Source: Sphingomonas sp. JUb134 | GTDB lineage: Bacteria > Pseudomonadota > Alphaproteobacteria > Sphingomonadales > Sphingomonadaceae | Length of the DNA: 64,000 nucleotides | Direction of reading: 5' to 3' | NCBI RefSeq assembly: GCF_004341505.2 | Contig: NZ_SLYP02000001.1 | Span: 1,375,001-1,439,000, forward strand | In this document: in pieces, positions 29,087 to 36,403 of the stretch | How the letters are laid out: each line of letters opens with the position of its first letter | How positions within the stretch are numbered: position 1 is the stretch's first letter | Made by a program: the position numbers and the translations under genes | The notes under the pieces: generated by a model | Seen by the model: the letters and a program-made list of their open reading frames with translations, nothing else | Database searches by the model: none | Told to the model about the DNA's origin: nothing

Positions 29087-29715
29087 TCAGAAGCGGAAGC
29101 GAACGCCGAGCGAGTAGGCGCGCTCCAGGTACAGGACCTGACGGGTATAGGCGTCGCCCGTCTCGCTATACTCGCGCGTGCGACGGAGCGGGTTTCCTAG
29201 CAGGTTCACGATGTCGAATGCGATCGTGACGTTCTCGATCGGCGTCACCGAGGTCGAGAAGTCCAGCTGGCCGCGGCCTCGTTCGACGATCGGGTGCGCG
29301 ATGGGATCGAAGGTCTCAAGCGTGTAGGCGGTGATGAACTTCGAGCGATAGTTGTACGCCAAGCGTGCGGAGAACTGCGGGCGCTCGTACAGGCCGACGA
29401 CGTTATAGGCCCAGCGCGATACGCCCGGAAAGGCTTCCTGCCCGCCGCCGCGCGTCTCTGCAAAGCTTGGGATCAGGTCACCCTTTGCATCGATGTAGGT
29501 GCCGTTGGCCTGGATGCCGAAGCCCTTTGCCCAGTCCGGCAGCCCCTCGAAGTCGAGGAAGCTGGTGAAAGTGACTTCCGCGCCCTGCAAACGCGTTTTG
29601 CCGAGGTTTACCGGACGGGCGATGCGCAGCCCCTCGACGGAACGATCGTCCACCGTCGCAAGGAAGCCGGCGGCATCATGCCGGAAGAGCGCTGCGGTGA
29701 ACGATCCGGTCCGCG
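29087..29715 (-). pseudogene. C-terminal stump of a TonB-dependent receptor, cut by the IS21 element
   Basis: About 209 residues read as the last barrel strands of a TonB-dependent receptor: LGKTRLQGAEVTFTSFLDF, SRWAYNVVGLYERPQFSARL, AYNYRSKF, IAFDIVNLLGNPLRRTREYS, ending GVRFRF. The signal peptide, TonB box, plug and first two-thirds of the barrel are absent. The coding frame meets the IS end at 29715/29716. On the far side of the IS lies nrdB, not the rest of the receptor, so the 5' part was lost or moved. The reading frame running on into the IS tip supplies a chance ATG but no signal peptide. Confidence 0.88.
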
Positions 29716-29742
29716 TGTCAACGGCGGAGCAAAACCAGGCCA
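29716..29742 (+). repeat. IS21 left terminal inverted repeat
   Basis: Begins TGTCAAC and ends ACCAGGCCA; 22 of 27 bases match the inverse of 32262-32288. The inner 20 bases occur again, inverted and without mismatch, at 29889-29908 inside istB. Confidence 0.85.
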
Positions 29743-29782
29743 GCGGGGCGGAGTAAAAGCAGGCCACTTGAGGCGCGCGCTG

Positions 29783-29824
29783 ACGATATGAAAAGGGCCC
29801 CGATCGGGGCCCTTTTCATATCGT
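29783..29824. terminator. 42-base perfect palindrome inside the IS, terminator-like
   Basis: The two 21-base arms are exact complements with no spacer; the centre is GGGGCCCCGATCGGGGCCC-like and each arm holds AAAAGGG / CCCTTTT. It lies 20 bases past the istB stop and 40 bases inside the left IS end. Folded, it gives a GC stem with a T-run in both directions, so it can stop istB transcripts and reads from outside. Confidence 0.85.
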
Positions 29825-29844
29825 TGCCGTCCTCGGCCTGATGG

Positions 29845-30696
29845 TCAGGAAGATAATATCTCACCGGTGTCCGGGTCGGACAGGGCACTGGCCTGGTTTT
29901 GCTCCGCCCCGCGACGTTTGCGTCCGGTGGACTGCTTGAGGCGATAGCTGTCGCCGTTCATGGTCAGGATGGTGGCATGGTGGGTGAGCCGGTCGAGCAG
30001 TGCGCCGGTCAGCCGCTCGGAGGCGAGCACCTGCGTCCAGTCCTCGAACGGCAGGTTGGAGGTGATGATGGTCGAGCCGCGCTCGTAGCGCTGCGACAGC
30101 ACCTCGAAGAGCAGTTCGGCGCCGGTCGGGGACAACGGGACGTAGCCGAGTTCATCGACGACGAGCAGCTTCACGGCCGCCATCTCGCGTTGGAGCTTGA
30201 GCAGCCGTCGCTCGTCTCGCGCCTCCATCAACTGGTTCACCAGCGAGGCCGCGGTAGTGAAGGCGACTGTGAAGCCCTTCTGGCAAGCCGCCAGGCCGAG
30301 CGCGAGGGCTACATGCGTCTTGCCTGTCCCGCTGTTGCCGAGCGCAATGACGTTCTCGCGGCGCAGGATATATTCGCACCGTGCGAGCTCGACCACCATC
30401 ATCTTGTTCAGGCTGGGGATGGCGGTGAACTCGAAGGTGTCGAAGCTCTTCACAGCCGGGAAACGGGCTGCGCGGATCCGTCGCTCGATGGTCCGGCGCT
30501 CGCGGTCGATGAGCTCCAACTCGATAAGCCGCAACAGGTAGCGCGTGTGGTCGACCCCGCCTTGCGCGCATTCGCGCGCGACCTTTTCGTACTCGCGCAG
30601 AACGGTTGGCAGTTTGAGTTGTTTGAGATGATGGGCGAGCAGCACCTGTGGCGTACCTGCGGTCGTGCCCACCGGCATGGCGTCCTTGTCCGTCAT
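29845..30696 (-). CDS. istB: IS21-family transposition helper ATPase IstB
   Basis: 283 residues of the DnaA-like AAA+ ATPase group. Walker A is ALGNSGTGKTH (about residues 105-115), Walker B LLVVDELGYVP, and the sensor region TIITSNLPFEDW. The N-terminal helices (LLAHHLKQLKLPTVLREYEK) are IstB-typical. IstB marks and remodels the target DNA for IstA. ATG 30696 overlaps the istA stop (ATGA). The last 20 residues include AEQNQAS, encoded by an inverted copy of the IS terminus. Confidence 0.95.
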   Translation of the reverse strand: MTDKDAMPVGTTAGTPQVLLAHHLKQLKLPTVLREYEKVARECAQGGVDHTRYLLRLIELELIDRERRTIERRIRAARFPAVKSFDTFEFTAIPSLNKMMVVELARCEYILRRENVIALGNSGTGKTHVALALGLAACQKGFTVAFTTAASLVNQLMEARDERRLLKLQREMAAVKLLVVDELGYVPLSPTGAELLFEVLSQRYERGSTIITSNLPFEDWTQVLASERLTGALLDRLTHHATILTMNGDSYRLKQSTGRKRRGAEQNQASALSDPDTGEILSS

Positions 30697-32180
30697 GCTG
30701 CCAGCACCGCATAGTCGGCCGCGCACGTCGTTTTGACGTCCATCTTGGGCACGTGCGGATACGCCGCTAAATCCAGGCGCGGCGGACGGCGCTCGATACG
30801 CGCCAGCGCGATGAGTTTTACCGCGTCAAAACCAGGTGCGCCCAACTGGACTGCCTCGGTCACGGCATCCGTGACGATGGGAAGCGGCATCGCCTCGAGC
30901 AGCCGCAGCACCTGGATGAACTCGCGTTTACCCTTGTTGCCCATCCGGGCCTCGAGCAGGTGGCGCAGATGCTGGAAGATGTCCGGCAGGTTCCAGTCCT
31001 GAAGGGCTGCCGCCTGGTCGAGCGCACCGGGCTTGGTCTCGATGAGCGCGAGATAGTGCAGTGGGTTGGAGACGAATACGCCTTCGTCGTAGCAACGCGC
31101 GTGCCGGGCAATCTCTTCGCCCGCGCATATGATGACGACCTCGTCGACGAACCCCTTCACCATCACGTCGCGGTAGCCGTACGCGGTCGGCACCGAATAG
31201 TCGTTGGTCCGGTAGCGCACCATCGCGGTCGACGACACGCGCGCCGCGCGTTTCTCGCATGGCTCCAGTGGTACGGACGGCAGCGTGCGCAATGCCGATA
31301 CGTCTGCCGCCAGCCGCTCGGCAATGGTCTGCGCGTGCTGACCGGCATGCTCGCCCTGGCGCGTACGGCAGGACTCCTCGAACCTGGCGTTCAGGACATC
31401 GAAATTGGCAGCGACCGGCACGGGCACCATGAAGTTGTTGCGCGCAAACTTCACCAGCCCCTCGACCTTGCCTTTGTCGTTGCCTCGCGCTGGACGCGCA
31501 AAACGGTCCTGAAACAGGTAGTGGCTGACCAACTCGGTGAAGGCGCGTGTGCGCTCGCGCGTTCCATCGCCGCAGATCTTTGCCACGGCGATGGTTGTGT
31601 TGTCGTAGAGGATGGACAGCGGCACGCCCCCGAAGAACGCGAATGCCGACACGTGCCCGTCAAGAAACGCCTCGGTCGTCTCGCGCGGATACGCCTTGAA
31701 GAAGCAGGCATCCGACTGCGGCAGCGACATGCAGAAATAGTGGATCTTCATCCGCTCCCCGCCGACGACCGCGACCGCCTCGCCAAAGTCGACCTGTGCA
31801 TGCCCCGGCGGGTGCGCCAGCGGCACGAAGGTCTCGCGCCCGCGGGCCCTGCACAGCCGCACATGGTCCTTCACCATCGTGTAGCCGCCCGTATAGCCAT
31901 GCTCGTCGCGCAGCCGCTCAAAGATCCGCTTGGCCGTGTGCTGCTGCTTGCCCGGCGCCTCGCGGTCGGCTGCCAGGATTGCGTCGATAACCGGTAGCAG
32001 CGTCCCGAGCTTCGGCTTGGTCGGAGGTTTCGTCCGGCGGTATCCAGGAGGCGCCGAATACAGGCACATCTTGCGTACCGTATCCCGGTTCAGCCCGAAC
32101 ACCTCCGCCGCTTCCCGGCGACTATGCCCCTCGACAAATACAAACCGTCTGACCGCTGCGTAGCTCTCCACGACAAACAT
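30693..32180 (-). CDS. istA: IS21-family transposase IstA
   Basis: 495 residues. N-terminal helix-turn-helix (SRREAAEVFGLNRDTVRKM), a GYTMVKDHVR segment, then the DDE integrase core: HAQVDFGEA (first Asp), SILYDNTTIAV (second Asp), and the later KGKVEGLVKFARNNF (Glu). A beta-rich C-terminal part has VRYRTNDYSVP. The frame is open and undamaged, so the transposase looks active. ATG 32180, the start of FVVESYAAVRRFVFVEGHS, has GGAG 8 bases ahead and is preferred to the longer frame at 32213. Confidence 0.95.
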   Translation of the reverse strand: MFVVESYAAVRRFVFVEGHSRREAAEVFGLNRDTVRKMCLYSAPPGYRRTKPPTKPKLGTLLPVIDAILAADREAPGKQQHTAKRIFERLRDEHGYTGGYTMVKDHVRLCRARGRETFVPLAHPPGHAQVDFGEAVAVVGGERMKIHYFCMSLPQSDACFFKAYPRETTEAFLDGHVSAFAFFGGVPLSILYDNTTIAVAKICGDGTRERTRAFTELVSHYLFQDRFARPARGNDKGKVEGLVKFARNNFMVPVPVAANFDVLNARFEESCRTRQGEHAGQHAQTIAERLAADVSALRTLPSVPLEPCEKRAARVSSTAMVRYRTNDYSVPTAYGYRDVMVKGFVDEVVIICAGEEIARHARCYDEGVFVSNPLHYLALIETKPGALDQAAALQDWNLPDIFQHLRHLLEARMGNKGKREFIQVLRLLEAMPLPIVTDAVTEAVQLGAPGFDAVKLIALARIERRPPRLDLAAYPHVPKMDVKTTCAADYAVLAA

Positions 32181-32261
32181 CCCCGCCGCTCCGCAAAGGG
32201 AGCAGCTTACCAACTGGCCGGATTTTACTCCGCCCCCGACGGCACTGCGCCGGCGGTCCTG

Positions 32262-32288
32262 TGGCCTGGTTTGTCACCGCCCTTCACA
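32262..32288 (-). repeat. IS21 right terminal inverted repeat
   Basis: Read on the minus strand it begins TGTGAAGGGCGG and ends ACCAGGCCA. It directly abuts base 32289, the last base of nrdB. Confidence 0.85.
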
Positions 32289-33341
32289 TTACTCCGCGGC
32301 GACGCCGTTGTGGGAGAACATGTCGCTCTCGCCGGCTTCCTCGTTCGCGGCGGCCGGGCCCTTGGCCTTCTGGCGCTTGTCGAAGCTGTCCCAGACCTCG
32401 TTCCAGTTGCCGCGGGTCGCGCCCTTCGAATATTCGGTCGCGCGCTGTTCGAAGAAGTTGGCGTGCTCGACGCCGTTCAACAGCGGCGTCAGCCACGGCA
32501 GCGGATGCTCGTCGATCATGTAGATCGGCTTCATGCCCAGCTGCCCCATCCGCCAGTCGGCGATGTAGCGGATGTACTTCTTGATCTCCTTGGGGGTCAT
32601 GCCGTTGACCGGCCCCATCTCGAACGCGAGGTCGATGAAGGCGTCTTCCAGGCGGATCGTCGTCTGGCACTGGTCGGCGATGTCGTCCTTCACCGCCTTG
32701 GTCAGGCAGTCGCGCTCCTTGGTAAAGGCGTGGAACAGCTGGATGATGCCTTCGCAGTGCAGGCTCTCGTCGCGCACCGACCAGGACACGATCTGCCCCA
32801 TGCCCTTCATCTTGTTGAAGCGCGGGAAGTTCATCAGCATCGCGAACGACGCGAACAACTGCACGCCCTCGGTGAAGCCGCCGAACATCGCCAGGGTGCG
32901 GGCAATGTCCTCGTCGCTGTCGACGCCGAACTGCTGCAGATAGTCGTGCTTGTCCTTCATCTCGGCATAGTCGAGGAAGGCGCCATATTCGCTCTCGGGC
33001 ATGCCGATGGTGTCGAGCAGATGGCTGTAGGCCGCGATGTGGATCGTCTCCATGTTGCTGAACGCCGTCAGCATCATCTTGACCTCGGTCGGCTTGAACA
33101 CGCGGCCGTATTTCTCGTGGTAGCAGTCCTGCACCTCGACGTCGGCCTGGGTGAAGAAGCGGAAGATCTGCGTCAGCAGGTTGCGCTCGTGATCGGACAG
33201 CTTCTGCGCCCAGTCGCGGCAGTCCTCGCCCAGCGGCACTTCCTCCGGCAGCCAGTGGACCTGCTGCTGGCGCTTCCAATATTCATAGGCCCAGGGATAT
33301 TCGAAGGGCTTGTAGGTTTTGCGGGCGTCGAGAAGAGGCAT
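32289..33341 (-). CDS. nrdB: class Ia ribonucleotide reductase small subunit
   Basis: 350 residues. Metal and radical residues are visible: Asp67 (TQADVEVQD), Glu98 and His101 with the radical-site Tyr105 in METIHIAAYSHLL, later Glu/His in the DESLHCEGIIQLFHAF helix. The enzyme pairs with NrdA to make deoxyribonucleotides. There is no ATP-cone at either end. The TAA stop (32291-32289) is followed without a gap by the IS21 tip, so any native terminator has been displaced. nrdA lies upstream on the same strand, separated by a small membrane-protein gene and an opposite-strand DUF2171 gene. Confidence 0.95.
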   Translation of the reverse strand: MPLLDARKTYKPFEYPWAYEYWKRQQQVHWLPEEVPLGEDCRDWAQKLSDHERNLLTQIFRFFTQADVEVQDCYHEKYGRVFKPTEVKMMLTAFSNMETIHIAAYSHLLDTIGMPESEYGAFLDYAEMKDKHDYLQQFGVDSDEDIARTLAMFGGFTEGVQLFASFAMLMNFPRFNKMKGMGQIVSWSVRDESLHCEGIIQLFHAFTKERDCLTKAVKDDIADQCQTTIRLEDAFIDLAFEMGPVNGMTPKEIKKYIRYIADWRMGQLGMKPIYMIDEHPLPWLTPLLNGVEHANFFEQRATEYSKGATRGNWNEVWDSFDKRQKAKGPAAANEEAGESDMFSHNGVAAE

Positions 33342-33385
33342 GAGTCAGACTCCAGGAATTTGAATGGGGCGGGCGCGGCGACCGG

Positions 33386-33586
33386 TCATGGTGTCTGGTT
33401 CCAGGACCATTGCGCCGTCGCGAAGATGGCAAGGACGAGGGCGAGGGCCGCGAGCATCGTGCCGGCGATGCGATAGCCGTAGACCGCACCCTCGCTAGTG
33501 GCGATGCGCAGCCGCAGGAGCAGCCAGGCGCCGGCAAACCCTGCGACGAGTGCCACGCCGTACATGATGAACACCGCCACGGTCAT
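33386..33586 (-). CDS. small two-helix membrane protein, unknown
   Basis: 66 residues with two hydrophobic helices (about 3-22 and 37-58) joined by RLRIATSEGAVYGYR. No family recognised. No clear ribosome site precedes ATG 33586, and an upstream frame extends to 33631, so the start is uncertain. It sits 44 bases ahead of nrdB on the same strand and may be co-transcribed with it. Confidence 0.6.
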   Translation of the reverse strand: MTVAVFIMYGVALVAGFAGAWLLLRLRIATSEGAVYGYRIAGTMLAALALVLAIFATAQWSWNQTP

Positions 33587-33642
33587 GCGACCATCCGCGG
33601 CGACGTGCGTTGATCGGCCGTCACCAACCAAGGAGGACTCCC

Positions 33643-33921
33643 ATGGCAGACCTGTCGGCCATCAAGGAACATATGGAAGTGATCGGCGCGGACGGCGTCC
33701 ATGTCGGTACCGTCGACAAGGTCGAGGGCGACCGCATCAAGCTGACCAAGCAGGACAGCGGTGCCGACATCGAGGGTGTCGAGGAAGGCCTGCATACCGA
33801 CCATCACCACTTCATCTCCATCGGTCTCGTCGCCGAGGTCGAGGGCGACAAGGTCCGCCTGTCTGCCAATGCGGCCGTCGCGGTCACCTTCGAAGAGGAA
33901 GAGGACGGCGAGCCGCTCTGA
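33643..33921 (+). CDS. DUF2171 domain protein
   Basis: 92 residues, acidic. The pattern IKEHMEVIGADGVHVGTVDK, then GDRIKLTKQDSG, and HHHFISIGLVAEVEGDKVRL matches DUF2171 (PRC-barrel-like small proteins, often two per genome in sphingomonads and rhizobia). Function unknown. AGGAGG at 33631-33636 is 6 bases before ATG 33643, a near-perfect site, suggesting good expression. It is on the opposite strand to nrdB and nrdA. Confidence 0.88.
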   Translation: MADLSAIKEHMEVIGADGVHVGTVDKVEGDRIKLTKQDSGADIEGVEEGLHTDHHHFISIGLVAEVEGDKVRLSANAAVAVTFEEEEDGEPL

Positions 33922-34027
33922 TTCGGATGCCGCCGCAGCGGTCCGCGATGGGCGGGCCGGTGCGGCGTTTCCGAACGTGGCGGAGGCTGCGTTCATTCCA
34001 TCCTCGTCGCCCCAGCCGGGGCGGATC

Positions 34028-34062
34028 GGCGTCCCGGAGCAACGGCTTCCGGGACGCCTTCC
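34028..34062. terminator. terminator between convergent DUF2171 and nrdA
   Basis: An 11-base perfect stem, GGCGTCCCGGA (34028-34038) with TCCGGGACGCC (34048-34058), loop of 9, followed by TTCCTAT. It lies 31 bases before the nrdA stop on the other strand. Confidence 0.75.
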
Positions 34063-34093
34063 TATAGCATAGCCGACGGGCGGCTGCGCGGCC

Positions 34094-35995
34094 TTACTGG
34101 CAGGCCAGGCACTCGTCGTAGTCGGTGCTCTCGCCGATTTCGAACTTGGGCGCCTCGGGCGTGTTGTCCGCCTCGACGCCGCCGGTGCCGGCAAAGCCCG
34201 CGCGCTGGATCGACTTCGAGCGCAGGTAATAGAGCGACTTGATGCCCAGCTCCCACGCGCGGAAGTGGAGCATCAGCAGGTCCCACTTCTCCACGTCGGC
34301 CGGGATGAACAGGTTCAGCGACTGCGCCTGGTCGATATAGGGCGTACGGTCACCGGCCAGTTCGAGCAGCCAGCGCTGGTCGATCTCGAAGCTGGTCTTG
34401 AAGCACGCCTTCTCGTCCGCCGACAGGAAGTCGAGGTGCTGGACCGAGCCGCCATGCTCCAGGATCGAGTTCCAGACCGCGTCCGAGTCCTTCGACTTCT
34501 CGCGCAGCAGCTTCTGGAGGTGCGGGTTCTTGACCGCGGTCGAGCCCGACAGCGTCTTGTGCGTGTACATGTTCGCCGGGATCGGCTCGATGCACGCAGA
34601 CGTGCCGCCGCAGATGATCGAGATCGACGCGGTGGGCGCAATCGCCATCTTGCAGCTGAACCGCTCCATCACGCCCATATCGGCGGCGTCGGGGCAGGGG
34701 CCGCGCTCGACCGCCAGCTGCATCGACGCCTCGTTCACCTGGGCGTTGATGTGCTTGAAGATCTTGAGGTTCCACGACTTGGCCATGGCGCCCTCGAACG
34801 GCAGCCCGCGCGCCTGGAGGAAGCTGTGGAAGCCCATCACGCCCAGGCCGACCGAACGCTCGCGCTCCGCCGAATAGCGGGCACGCGCCATCTCGTCGGG
34901 AGCGTTCTTGATATAGTCGGTCAGCACGTTGTCGAGGAAGCGCATCACGTCCTCGATGAAGCGCTTGTCACCGTTCCACTCGTCCCACTTCTCCAGGTTG
35001 AGGGAGGAGAGGCAGCACACCGCGGTGCGATCGTTGCCGAGATGGTCGGTGCCGGTCGGCAGCGTGATTTCCGAGCAGAGGTTCGAGGTCGAGACCTTCA
35101 GCCCCAGGTCACGATGATGCTTGGGCATCGTCGAGTTCACATGGTCGGAGAAGACGATGTACGGCTCACCGGTGGCGAGGCGGACCTCGACCAGCTTCTG
35201 GAACAGCGCGCGCGCATCCACCTTGCCGCGGACCGAGCCGTCCTTGGGGCTCTTGAGCTCCCATTCGGCGCCCGCGCGGACCGCTTCCATGAACGCGTCG
35301 GGGATCAGCACGCCGTGGTGGAGGTTCAGCGCCTTGCGGTTGAAGTCGCCCGAGGTCTTGCGGATCTCGAGGAACTCCTCGATCTCCGGGTGGGAGATGT
35401 CGAGGTAGCAGGCGGCCGAGCCGCGGCGGAGCGACCCCTGCGAAATCGCGAGGGTCAGCGAGTCCATCACGCGTACGAACGGGATGATGCCGCTGGTCTT
35501 GCCGTTGAGGCCGACCGGCTCGCCAATGCCGCGGACATTGCCCCAATAGGTGCCGATGCCGCCGCCGCGCGATGCCAGCCACACATTCTCGTTCCAGGTC
35601 TCGACGATGCCTTCCAGGCTGTCGGGGACCGAGTTGAGATAGCAGGAGATCGGCAGGCCGCGACCGGTTCCGCCGTTGGACAGGACGGGCGTCGCCGGCA
35701 TGAACCACAGGCGGCTGATATAGTCGTAGATGCGCTGCGCATGCGCGGCATCGTCGGCGTAGGCCGAGGCCACGCGCACGAACAGGTCCTGGAACGACTC
35801 ACCGGGCAGTAGATAGCGGTCGGTCAGCGTCTCCTTGCCGAACTCGGTCAGCAGCGCGTCGCGCGCATGGTCGACCTCGACCGGATAGGGGCGGGCGATC
35901 GAGCGGCTGTCGCGCGCGGCCGCAGGGGCGGGTGCGTCCAGCGTGGTCGTGCTGTCGCCTGCGCGATTGTCCTGGCTGTCCCTGCTGAAGTCCAT
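34094..35995 (-). CDS. nrdA: class Ia ribonucleotide reductase large subunit, no ATP-cone
   Basis: 633 residues. Active-site parts are LPISCYLNSVPDS (first redox cysteine), STSNLCSEI (Asn, radical Cys, Glu), TAVCCLSSLNL (second redox cysteine), PTASISIICGGTSACIEP, and the C-terminal CLACQ pair that is reduced by thioredoxin or glutaredoxin. Compared with enterobacterial NrdA (about 760 residues) the N-terminal ATP-cone, which senses ATP/dATP, is missing: only about 45 low-complexity residues precede PYPVEVDHARDALLTEFG. ATG 35995 has GAGGG ahead. An open frame runs on to 36280 but is not protein-like. Confidence 0.94.
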   Translation of the reverse strand: MDFSRDSQDNRAGDSTTTLDAPAPAAARDSRSIARPYPVEVDHARDALLTEFGKETLTDRYLLPGESFQDLFVRVASAYADDAAHAQRIYDYISRLWFMPATPVLSNGGTGRGLPISCYLNSVPDSLEGIVETWNENVWLASRGGGIGTYWGNVRGIGEPVGLNGKTSGIIPFVRVMDSLTLAISQGSLRRGSAACYLDISHPEIEEFLEIRKTSGDFNRKALNLHHGVLIPDAFMEAVRAGAEWELKSPKDGSVRGKVDARALFQKLVEVRLATGEPYIVFSDHVNSTMPKHHRDLGLKVSTSNLCSEITLPTGTDHLGNDRTAVCCLSSLNLEKWDEWNGDKRFIEDVMRFLDNVLTDYIKNAPDEMARARYSAERERSVGLGVMGFHSFLQARGLPFEGAMAKSWNLKIFKHINAQVNEASMQLAVERGPCPDAADMGVMERFSCKMAIAPTASISIICGGTSACIEPIPANMYTHKTLSGSTAVKNPHLQKLLREKSKDSDAVWNSILEHGGSVQHLDFLSADEKACFKTSFEIDQRWLLELAGDRTPYIDQAQSLNLFIPADVEKWDLLMLHFRAWELGIKSLYYLRSKSIQRAGFAGTGGVEADNTPEAPKFEIGESTDYDECLACQ

Positions 35996-36403
35996 GCTGC
36001 CCTCGTTCCAAATGTCTTGTTCGCGGCCTTGGCAGGCCCGATGTAGCGTCGCCGAACACGGCCGCAGCCGGCCCGCGTGAGCCACCTGCACCGTCATAAA
36101 ACGCGGCTTTTCCGCCGCATTCCGTTCAAACTGGAAGCCTTCGCTGGATACCAGCGATAGCGCCGCTTCCCAGGCGCCACCACAAGACTTGGTGTCGCGC
36201 AAACCTCGGCGGCTTGCAAGATGGCTGATCGCGGTGAAGAGCCTGTTCATCGTTTCGCGGTCACCGCGACGCGTGGACATTCCTAGCGTTCAAGCGAAAA
36301 CCGCAGGCTGAAAAAATTTTCGCCTGCGGTCGGCAGCCCTGCAGGCCCGTTGCAAGCGGTCGCTGCCGGCCTCAAGCTGCGTCCAGAAGGTAGGGAGTAT
36401 CGG
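35996..36403. other. 408-base divergent control region of nrdA and the amidase gene
   Basis: No gene is supported here. A 9-base stem ACCGCAGGC (36300-36308) with GCCTGCGGT (36322-36330) encloses an A/T-rich loop (TGAAAAAATTTTC). A shorter hairpin GCTGG-ATA-CCAGC is at 36143-36155. The segment 36180-36195 (CCACAAGACTTGGTGT) matches a textbook NrdR box at about 11 of 16 positions, but no second box at the expected spacing was found, so I do not call an NrdR site. Confidence 0.5.

Larger units (their letters stand above)
29716..32288 (-). mobile_element. IS21-family insertion sequence, structurally complete
   Basis: 2573 bases with istA and istB on the minus strand and imperfect terminal inverted repeats of 27 bases (22 matching), both beginning TGT. 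Additional terminal-like motifs lie just inside each end (29745-29766 and 32214-32236: CGGAGTAAAA followed by CGGCC or AGGCC), as IS21 elements usually have several transposase-binding repeats. Left flank is ...GGTCCGCG and right flank TTACTCCG, so no target duplication is seen. The right tip touches the nrdB stop codon. Confidence 0.9.

Noticed and set aside
36180..36195. NrdR box upstream of nrdA
   Set aside because: Only about 11 of 16 positions agree with the consensus as I know it and no partner box at the usual spacing was found.
35996..36280. N-terminal extension of NrdA up to 36280
   Set aside because: The extra 95 codons are not protein-like, lack an ATP-cone, and ATG 35995 has its own ribosome site.
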